Shown in pieces: positions 58,111 through 64,000 of a stretch of DNA of 64,000 bases. The stretch lies in assembly GCA_030705955.1 (NCBI GenBank), contig JAUZPL010000006.1, forward strand, positions 33,987 through 97,986. Reading direction: 5' to 3'. How positions within the stretch are numbered: position 1 is the stretch's first letter; each line of letters begins with the position of its first letter. The notes under the pieces are model-generated. The model worked only from the letters and a program-made list of their open reading frames with translations, ran no database searches and was not told the origin of the DNA. The stretch is from Bacillota bacterium. GTDB taxonomy: Bacteria > Bacillota > Bacilli > Bacillales > Cytobacillaceae. Both the position numbers and the translations under genes were made by a program.

Positions 58111-59619
58111 CTAAACTGGATATACACCGTGCTTGCGGTCACTAAATGGCATATACTTCGTTTGATATGCTTCAAAACGGGTAATTAGTTCACTTCTAAG
58201 ATTTTCAGGCGCAATAATCCCGTCGATAACCATTTCAGATGCAAGACGATAAATATCAATATCAGCCTCATATTCCTTTTGCTTTTCTAAAATAAATGCA
58301 TTCCGTTCCTCTTCAGGTAATTCAGCAATTTTATTGGCATAAACAGCATTTACTGCAGCTTGGGGTCCCATTACCGCGATTTGTGCAGTTGGAAGTGCCA
58401 AACAACAATCCGGTTCAAAGGCTGGACCAGCCATTGCATATAGTCCTGCGCCATATGCCTTACGGACAATGACTGAAATTTTAGGTACTGTTGCTTCGCT
58501 AACTGCCGCAATCATTTTAGCTCCATGGCGAATAATACCGGCCTTTTCAACTTGTGAACCAATCATAAATCCTGGAACATCGGCAAGGAAAAGTAATGGT
58601 ATGTCAAAAGCATCACAAAGTTGAATAAATTTGGCTGCTTTATCTGCAGAATCATGGAATAAAACACCACCCTTTACGATGGATTGATTTGCAATAATAC
58701 CAACAGATTTTCCATTTATTCGAGCCAGCGCGGTAATGAGTTCTCGAGCAAATAATTGTTTGATTTCACAAAATGAACCTTCATCAATAATTCCTTCAAT
58801 AAAAGAATACATATTAAAAGGCGCGTTTTGATTAGTAGGCACTAAAGTTGCCATTTTTTCAGAAGAAATCTTCGGATTAACAGATTTTAGGTCGGCTTGG
58901 AAATAAGTTAAGTATTTTCGAGCAAATTGAATTGCTTCTTCCTCCGATTTTACAAGGACGTCTCCACAGCCGGAAATGCTGCAGTGCATACGTGCCCCGC
59001 CCATTTGTTCTAGTGTTACTTTTTCACCAATTACTTTTTCAGCCATCCTCGGTGAACCTAGATACATGGAGGCATTGCCTTCAACCATGACAACAATGTC
59101 GCAAAATGCTGGTATATAAGCGCCGCCTGCAGCGGAAGGACCAAATAATAAGCAAATTTGTGGAATTTTCCCTGATAGTTTCACTTGATTGTAGAAAATT
59201 CGTCCTGCTCCACGTCTTCCCGGAAACATTTCAACCTGCTCCGTAATTCGTGCACCAGCAGAGTCAACAAGGTAAAGTAATGGAGCTTGAATTTTCTCTG
59301 CAATCTCCTGCATTCGAATTATTTTTTCAACTGTACGGGTCCCCCATGAACCAGCTTTAACAGTAGAATCATTCGCGATAACGCAAACAGTTTGGCCATT
59401 TATTTTCCCCATCGCCGTTACCACACCGTCCGCTGGTAAACCTTGTGCTTCGCAATTAGCAAAAAGGCCATCCTCTGCATCTATACCATTGTCAAATAAT
59501 TTTTCTAGACGTTCACGAACAAATAGTTTTCCTTTTTGAGCATTGCTTTCATGATATTTATCAGAGCCACCATTGGTGATAAGCTTTATTTTTCCCTGTA
59601 AGGTTTTTTGATTGGACAT
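58111..59619 (-). CDS. Acyl-CoA carboxylase, carboxyltransferase subunit (methylcrotonyl-CoA type)
   Basis: A 502-residue carboxyltransferase with N- and C-terminal crotonase-like halves. 'YLVDSAGARITEQVEMFPGR' and 'FGPSAAGGAYIPAFCDIVVM' form the acyl-CoA site, and 'LADVPGFMIGSQVEKAGIIR' and 'VIVRKAYGAGLYAMAGP' the biotin site. It resembles B. subtilis YngE and propionyl/methylcrotonyl-CoA carboxylase beta chains. In the leucine pathway it carboxylates 3-methylcrotonyl-CoA. No biotin carboxylase gene is in the operon, only a small carrier protein. Confidence 0.88.
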   Translation of the reverse strand: MSNQKTLQGKIKLITNGGSDKYHESNAQKGKLFVRERLEKLFDNGIDAEDGLFANCEAQGLPADGVVTAMGKINGQTVCVIANDSTVKAGSWGTRTVEKIIRMQEIAEKIQAPLLYLVDSAGARITEQVEMFPGRRGAGRIFYNQVKLSGKIPQICLLFGPSAAGGAYIPAFCDIVVMVEGNASMYLGSPRMAEKVIGEKVTLEQMGGARMHCSISGCGDVLVKSEEEAIQFARKYLTYFQADLKSVNPKISSEKMATLVPTNQNAPFNMYSFIEGIIDEGSFCEIKQLFARELITALARINGKSVGIIANQSIVKGGVLFHDSADKAAKFIQLCDAFDIPLLFLADVPGFMIGSQVEKAGIIRHGAKMIAAVSEATVPKISVIVRKAYGAGLYAMAGPAFEPDCCLALPTAQIAVMGPQAAVNAVYANKIAELPEEERNAFILEKQKEYEADIDIYRLASEMVIDGIIAPENLRSELITRFEAYQTKYMPFSDRKHGVYPV

Positions 59620-59630
59620 ATTGTACCTCC

Positions 59631-60416
59631 TTATTTCCCTTTGTAAATGGGAGGCCTTTTTTCTTGAAAGGCAAGTAATCCTTCAACTCGATCGCTTGTA
59701 GGAATAGTAGCTTTGTAACAAGCTGTTTCAATTTCCAGTGCTTCTTTTATTGATACTTGCATTCCTTCTGAAATGGCCATCTTTGCCTGGGTTACAGCAA
59801 TTGGAGCATTGTGAGAAATTTCACGAGAAACCTTATAGGTCATTTCTTCTAACTCTTCTGCAGAGTAAATTTCTTGAAAAAGCCCAATACGATAAGCTTC
59901 CTTCGCCGTTATTCTTTTTGCGCGTAAAATCATATTTTTTGTGTTTCCTTCACCTATAAGTCTAGGTAAACGCTGGGTTCCACCAGCTCCAGGAATAATG
60001 CCAAGACCTGTTTCTGTTAAGCCAATCTGGGTTGAATGACTGGCTAATCGGATATCGCATGCCAAAGCAATTTCAAGCCCTCCGCCATAGGCGACACCAT
60101 TTAAGGAAGCAACAACTGGCATTGGCATTCCAGCAATTTTCGACGTTAAGCACCCAATTTTTGCAACAGCAAAAGGAACTTCTGTTTCAGACATTGATAA
60201 TCGTTCTTTCAGGTCTGCTCCGGCACAAAATACTTTTTTACCAGCACCGGTTAATATAATACAACGAACACTATCGAGTTTTTTAATTTGGTCTAGCGTA
60301 TCTGTTAGTTCCATAACTAATTCAGTTGATAAGGCATTCGAAGCTTCAGGGCGATTCAAAGTTAATTTTACTATTGATTCATCTATCTTTTCACAAATGA
60401 CAAGAGGGGATCCCAT
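59631..60416 (-). CDS. Enoyl-CoA hydratase/isomerase (methylglutaconyl-CoA hydratase candidate)
   Basis: A 261-residue crotonase. 'GKKVFCAGADLKERLSMS' and 'ASLNGVAYGGGLEIALACDI' form the oxyanion hole, and 'GLTETGLGIIPGAGGTQRLP' has the catalytic Glu. The context, between a carboxylase and an isovaleryl-type dehydrogenase, points to hydration of 3-methylglutaconyl-CoA to HMG-CoA (YngF-like), which the downstream HMG-CoA reductase would use. AGGAGGAG precedes ATG 60416. Confidence 0.88.
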   Translation of the reverse strand: MGSPLVICEKIDESIVKLTLNRPEASNALSTELVMELTDTLDQIKKLDSVRCIILTGAGKKVFCAGADLKERLSMSETEVPFAVAKIGCLTSKIAGMPMPVVASLNGVAYGGGLEIALACDIRLASHSTQIGLTETGLGIIPGAGGTQRLPRLIGEGNTKNMILRAKRITAKEAYRIGLFQEIYSAEELEEMTYKVSREISHNAPIAVTQAKMAISEGMQVSIKEALEIETACYKATIPTSDRVEGLLAFQEKRPPIYKGK

Positions 60417-60431
60417 TTGTTTTACTCCTCC

Positions 60432-60647
60432 TTAAACGAGTGTTGCCAGCACATCTCCTTCATTGACAAAATCGCCTGTATTTACATTTACATTTTTAAT
60501 TGTCCCTGATTCAGTTGCTTCAACTGGAATAATCATTTTCATAGATTCAATATTCACCACAACTTGACCTGCCGTTACATTTTCTCCGGGGGCAACTTCA
60601 ATACTTTGTATAATGCCAGTAATCCCTGCCGTAATTTCTTTCATCAC
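60432..60647 (-). CDS. Biotinyl/lipoyl attachment domain protein (biotin carrier)
   Basis: A 71-residue protein that is just one biotinyl domain. 'VVNIESMKMIIPVEATESGT' has the biotin lysine in E-S-M-K-M. GTG 60647 and ATG 60644 are equally possible starts behind AAGGAG. It resembles B. subtilis YngHB. It would carry carboxybiotin between a biotin carboxylase encoded elsewhere and the carboxyltransferase of this operon. Confidence 0.88.
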   Translation of the reverse strand: MMKEITAGITGIIQSIEVAPGENVTAGQVVVNIESMKMIIPVEATESGTIKNVNVNTGDFVNEGDVLATLV

Positions 60648-60669
60648 TAATAAATCTCCTTATTTAATT

Positions 60670-61812
60670 TTAACAACCTAGTTGGCGCGCAATAACAAGA
60701 CGTTGAATTTCAGAAGTCCCTTCGCCAATTTCAAGAATTTTGGCATCACGTAAATATCTTTCAACTTCTGCTTCTTGCATATAGCCTGTTCCGCCAAGAA
60801 TCTGTATAGCTTGATTAGCTGATCTGAAGGCTGTTTCTGATGCAAATAATTTTGCATAAGCACATTCTTGGATATATGGTTTTCCTTGATCCTTTAACCA
60901 GGCTGCCTTATACACCATATTTCTTGCAAGCTCTAGTTCCATTGCCATATCGGCTAACTTAAACTGCACAGCTTGGAAATCAGAGATAGGACGGCCAAAT
61001 TGTTTTCTTGTTTTTGCATGTGCAAGTGCCTTGTCTAAAGCTGCTTGCGCTAATCCAACAGAAATAGCAGCTATTGATATTCTTCCTCCATTTAGGATGG
61101 TAAGGAATTGTTTCATCCCAAAATTAGGACGGCCAAGGAGATTTTCCTTTGGAATACGAACATTGTGTAACACAACTTGTCCAGTATCAGATGCACGTGC
61201 GCCCATTTTTTTGTAAGGACTTGTAACACTAACACCAGGTGTATTCGTTGGGACGATAAAGGAGGAGATTCTTTTCCGTCCATTAGCATGTTGTTCTGTA
61301 ACAGCAGCAACAGTAATCACGGAGGCATAGTTGGAATTTGTAATCCAGCGTTTCACTCCATTAAGGACATATTCATCACCATCAAGAATGGCAGTTGTTT
61401 GTACACCACTAGCATCAGAGCCAGCATTTTCTTCTGTTAATCCAAATGAAGAAAGTTCTTTTCCTTGCGCTAATGGAACGAGATACTTTTGTTTTTGCTC
61501 TTCAGTCCCGTACATGGCGATAGGGGAGGCTCCAATTGAAACGGAAGCAACGTAACTTAGACCAACACTGACATCTGCTCTACCAATTTCTTCTGCAACA
61601 ATAGAGTAGGTTAGTGTATCTTTTCCCATTCCACCGTATTCTTTAGCAAACGGAATACCTAGCCAGCCCTTTTTACCAATTTGCTCAAATATATCACGAG
61701 GGAATTTTGCTGTTTGATCCATTTCAATACTGCGTGGGGCAATTACTTCATTGGCAAAAGCTCTTGCTTCCAATTGAATTTGTTTTTGTTCTTCGGATAA
61801 TTTGAAATTCAT
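60670..61812 (-). CDS. Acyl-CoA dehydrogenase (isovaleryl-CoA type)
   Basis: A 380-residue flavin dehydrogenase, first gene of the operon. 'FGLTEENAGSDASGVQTTAI' binds FAD/substrate, 'RKQFGRPISDFQAVQFKLAD' is a dimer/FAD stretch, and 'YLRDAKILEIGEGTSEIQRL' is the C-terminal signature with a catalytic-type Glu. It resembles B. subtilis YngJ. Oxidation of isovaleryl-CoA to 3-methylcrotonyl-CoA fits the neighbours. A Fur-like box lies at 61887-61901 upstream. Confidence 0.9.
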   Translation of the reverse strand: MNFKLSEEQKQIQLEARAFANEVIAPRSIEMDQTAKFPRDIFEQIGKKGWLGIPFAKEYGGMGKDTLTYSIVAEEIGRADVSVGLSYVASVSIGASPIAMYGTEEQKQKYLVPLAQGKELSSFGLTEENAGSDASGVQTTAILDGDEYVLNGVKRWITNSNYASVITVAAVTEQHANGRKRISSFIVPTNTPGVSVTSPYKKMGARASDTGQVVLHNVRIPKENLLGRPNFGMKQFLTILNGGRISIAAISVGLAQAALDKALAHAKTRKQFGRPISDFQAVQFKLADMAMELELARNMVYKAAWLKDQGKPYIQECAYAKLFASETAFRSANQAIQILGGTGYMQEAEVERYLRDAKILEIGEGTSEIQRLVIARQLGC

Positions 61813-61886
61813 TTTTTTTCCTCTTTTCGTATTTGATTAATAGTTTATTAACATCTGCTAAATCAGACTAAATATCAAATTAACAA

Positions 61887-61901
61887 TGATAATGATAATC
61901 A
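61887..61901. promoter_or_regulatory. Fur-like box upstream of the acyl-CoA dehydrogenase operon
   Basis: TGATAATGATAATCA matches the Fur 7-1-7 consensus TGATAATNATTATCA at 14 of 15 positions. It lies 75 bp before the dehydrogenase start and about 200 bp from the divergent transporter gene, whose own box is at 62071. Confidence 0.55.
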
Positions 61902-62030
61902 TTTTTAATTACTGAATCAAGAAAAATAAAATTGGGGTCCTTAGAAAATAGTTTTAATGGAAAGGAGATGAATTTTGCCCGAGGTTTTCCAAAAACCTTA
62001 GGTAGTAAAAAATAGTCTTGATAAAACATG

Positions 62031-62085
62031 TTGACAATGTTAAAGGAATTGTTATTATAGGATATGTAATTGATAATACTTATCA
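62031..62085 (+). promoter_or_regulatory. Promoter and Fur-like box of the ABC transporter genes
   Basis: TTGACA (62031-62036), 16 bp and TATTAT (62053-62058) form a sigma-A-like promoter. TGATAATACTTATCA at 62071-62085 matches the Fur consensus at 14 of 15 positions and lies in the early transcript. Confidence 0.6.
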
Positions 62086-62103
62086 TTTAGAAGGGGTGTC
62101 ACC

Positions 62104-62952
62104 ATGAAAAAACATAGTTACATATATATTCTTAGTTTAATATTCATTCTTGCACTTTCAGGATGTGGTCAAGCAACAGATGGAAAAAAGACTGCAACTG
62201 CCTGGAATAAAATAAAAAGTAATGGCACTATAGTAGTGGCCACATCTGGTACACTTTATCCAACTTCATATCATGAAGATAAAACCAATAAATTGACTGG
62301 TTATGATGTGGAAGTGGCAAAAGAGGTTGGAAAACGCCTGCATTTAAAAGTGCAGTTTAAAGAAATGGGTTTTGACGGCATGCTTCCAAGTCTTCAAACA
62401 GGAAAAGTGGATATGGCAGCAAATGATATTGGAGTGACAAAAGAAAGGAAAAAATCCTTTGACTTTAGTGAGCCATATAAATATTCATTTGGGTCCATGC
62501 TTGTAAGGAAAAAAGACCAATCAGGCATTCATAGTTTCGACGATTTAAAAGGAAAAAAAGCAGCAGGTGCGGCAACATCTATTTATAGCCAGCTTGCTAA
62601 GCAATATGGAGCAAATATTGTTGCTTATGGTAATGTTTCAAATGATGTATATTTGCGTGATGTAGCAATTGGACGCACAGATGTTATCCTAAATGATTAT
62701 TATCTCCAATCTATTGCAATTAAATTTATGCCGCATTTTAACTTAGAAATAAATCCAAATCTATTTTATATGCCAAGCTATTCAGCACTTGTTACCAAGA
62801 AGGGAAATAAGGAGCTAATTGCTAAAATTAATGGAGCACTTGATGAGATGAAGAAAGATGGTACTTTGTCCAAAATTTCTGAGGAATTTTTTGTAGGAAA
62901 AGATGTAACGAAAAAGCCAAATGTAAAATTTGTTGATGTTAATTTAAAGTAA
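62104..62952 (+). CDS. Amino-acid ABC transporter substrate-binding lipoprotein
   Basis: A 282-residue lipoprotein with lipobox 'LILALSGCGQ' (Leu-Ser-Gly-Cys). The body is a polar amino-acid/cystine-type binding protein (SBP family 3). 'LTGYDVEVAKEVGKRL' and 'GKVDMAANDIGVTKERKKSF' are the typical hinge motifs. Specificity cannot be told. AAGGGGTG precedes ATG 62104. The permease follows, but no ATPase gene is present before the window's end. Confidence 0.88.
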   Translation: MKKHSYIYILSLIFILALSGCGQATDGKKTATAWNKIKSNGTIVVATSGTLYPTSYHEDKTNKLTGYDVEVAKEVGKRLHLKVQFKEMGFDGMLPSLQTGKVDMAANDIGVTKERKKSFDFSEPYKYSFGSMLVRKKDQSGIHSFDDLKGKKAAGAATSIYSQLAKQYGANIVAYGNVSNDVYLRDVAIGRTDVILNDYYLQSIAIKFMPHFNLEINPNLFYMPSYSALVTKKGNKELIAKINGALDEMKKDGTLSKISEEFFVGKDVTKKPNVKFVDVNLK

Positions 62953-62983
62953 GTCTTTAGTGGATTAAAAGGTGGTAGTACCA

Positions 62984-63649
62984 TTGGACTGGAAACATTT
63001 TTTTAATGTGAAACTTGCTATTGAAAGCTTCCCTTTTGTTGTTCAAGGAATTGGTTACACCTTCCTAATATCAATTGTAAGCATGGGCTTCGGTTTGGTG
63101 ATAGGTTTCTTCCTTTGCCTTGCAAGGCAATCCTCACACAAGGCCTTAAGATGGCCAGCAAGGCTATACATTTCGTTTATGCGTGGAATTCCAATGCTGG
63201 CCTTACTTTTTATCTTATATTTTGGGTTGCCTGTTGTAGGTATTGAGCTTTCAAGTATAACATCAGCCATTATAGGCTTTAGTATAAATAGTGCTGCCTA
63301 TATAGCTGAAATACATCGAGCTTCAATGAAAAGTGTTTCCAAGGGTCAGTGGGATGCTGGCCATGCTTTAGGTTTATCGTATTGGCAAGTAATGTTTGGA
63401 GTTATTATTCCACAAGCAACAAGGATTGCGATTCCCCCACTACTAAATATCTTTTTGGATCTAGTAAAAGCGTCGTCATTAGCAGCTGTTATTACAGTTC
63501 CAGAGCTTTTATACAACGCACAAATAGTAGCAGGGAGAACCTATGATTCCATTACACTATATTTATTAGTGGCCCTTATTTATTGGGGAATTTGTATTAT
63601 CATTTCTATTATTACAGAACAAATTGAAAAACGATTCTCTCGATATTAA
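62984..63649 (+). CDS. Amino-acid ABC transporter permease
   Basis: A 221-residue permease from TTG 62984 (AAGGTGG upstream; the GTG at 62972 is inside that site). It has five helices and the His/Glu/Met-family signature with 'AYIAEIHRASMKSVSKGQWD' (E-x-x-R..G-Q-x-E/D-A-like) and 'ALGLSYWQVMFGVIIPQATR'. It would pair with the SBP in an uptake system. A terminator follows, so the ATP-binding subunit must be encoded elsewhere. Confidence 0.88.
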   Translation: MDWKHFFNVKLAIESFPFVVQGIGYTFLISIVSMGFGLVIGFFLCLARQSSHKALRWPARLYISFMRGIPMLALLFILYFGLPVVGIELSSITSAIIGFSINSAAYIAEIHRASMKSVSKGQWDAGHALGLSYWQVMFGVIIPQATRIAIPPLLNIFLDLVKASSLAAVITVPELLYNAQIVAGRTYDSITLYLLVALIYWGICIIISIITEQIEKRFSRY

Positions 63650-63715
63650 TTGAAAAAACAACCTATTTTTGTAACGGGTTCTGTTTTTGAGTACAAGTTT
63701 ATAAAAAACATTAGA

Positions 63716-63754
63716 AAAGGGGCATCAAATCGTATCTGATTTGAATGTCCCTTT
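63716..63754 (+). terminator. Rho-independent terminator
   Basis: AAAGGGGCATCAAATC and GATTTGAATGTCCCTTT form an imperfect stem around GTATCT, followed by a T-rich tract. Confidence 0.75.
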
Positions 63755-64000
63755 ATTATTGATATATAGGCGTTTTTCTTAAAAATAACGAGTTTTTGGT
63801 AAGGTAAATCGGACATAAAAAAGTAACCGTACAGAAGTTTCTGTACCAACAAAAATTAATATACTTTTTTGCTTACAAGTTAAGCACCCAATCTGATAAA
63901 TAGACGGAAATATTTCGCTTAATTAGGAATGATTAATAAAAAGAGCCTAAATAGACGGAGAGATTCCGGCTATTGACTTGAAAAATGCGAAAATGGGAAA
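63755..64000. other. Intergenic end of the window
   Basis: AT-rich sequence with small inverted repeats. No reading frame with a ribosome-binding site, RNA or repeat was recognised. Confidence 0.4.

Noticed and set aside
1..64000. tRNA, rRNA, CRISPR arrays, prophage or intact transposase genes
   Set aside because: No tRNA-like cloverleaf, rRNA stretch, regularly spaced repeats, integrase or transposase frame was recognised.

Overview
The window looks like a chromosomal segment of a low-GC, endospore-forming member of the Bacillaceae (Bacillus or a close relative). This rests on AT-rich codon use, strong AGGAGG ribosome-binding sites with frequent TTG/GTG starts, and many sporulation-type genes: a SpoIIP-like protein, four GerPA/GerPF-like proteins, three YjcZ-like micro-proteins, two DUF3231 (CotF-like) proteins and a KinB-like kinase. 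No rRNA, tRNA, CRISPR array, phage or intact insertion sequence was seen.

The most notable content is two genes that read through an in-frame UGA exactly where a catalytic cysteine is expected. One is a 76-residue glutaredoxin (252-482, minus strand) with a T-U-P-Y-C active site. The other is a 205-residue peroxiredoxin (10543-11160, plus strand) with F-V-U-P-T-E. In both, the reading frame and family similarity continue after the UGA. In both, a hairpin follows within about 13-42 nt, with an apical GUC (GGUC in the peroxiredoxin), as in bacterial SECIS elements. The organism therefore probably makes selenocysteine. The synthesis genes (selA, selB, selC, selD) are not in this window.

Layout. 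1-3.4 kb: a reactive-sulfur locus of divergent genes around a CsoR/CstR-like operator (CoA-disulfide reductase-rhodanese plus the Sec-glutaredoxin one way; TusA-rhodanese and a DsrE-like protein the other). 3.6-4.7 kb: four GerPA/GerPF-like genes. 4.75-9.7 kb: repeats, a frameshifted small gene, an MFS transporter, a decayed Na+/H+ antiporter, a sensor kinase and a truncated copy of a membrane-protein family. 9.8-19 kb: a cell-wall hydrolase, the Sec-peroxiredoxin, an amino-acid antiporter, a metallopeptidase, a DUF3231 protein, a two-domain cupredoxin, a deacetylase-like protein and an Lgt homologue. 19-30.5 kb: small membrane proteins, a two-gene membrane module, a copper/4Fe-4S cluster with an ArsR regulator, a metallopeptidase, a HIT protein, a second DUF3231 gene and SpoIIP. 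30.5-38.5 kb: an M-box riboswitch ahead of a DUF1003 gene, a serine hydrolase, DedA, YjcZ genes, TatC, a c-di-AMP riboswitch driving a KimA-like potassium transporter, and a pair of fluoride channels. 38.7-46.4 kb: a second copy of the two-gene module, a DUF4015 protein, an ArsB/NhaD permease, a TetR-controlled ABC exporter and Mn-dependent pyrophosphatase. 46.6-56.7 kb: a type II NADH dehydrogenase behind a Rex box, a TetR-controlled hydrolase/MFS pair, a pseudo-histidine kinase, and an MMPL transporter with its TetR. 56.8-61.8 kb: a five-gene leucine/isovalerate operon that ends in HMG-CoA reductase instead of HMG-CoA lyase. 62-63.7 kb: an amino-acid ABC substrate-binding protein and permease behind a Fur-like box.

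Common themes are thiol/selenol and persulfide redox chemistry, metal and ion homeostasis under riboswitch or repressor control, and spore functions. Three families of structured intergenic repeats, two pseudogenes, a frameshifted gene and a kinase tail running into a repeat show local genome turnover.
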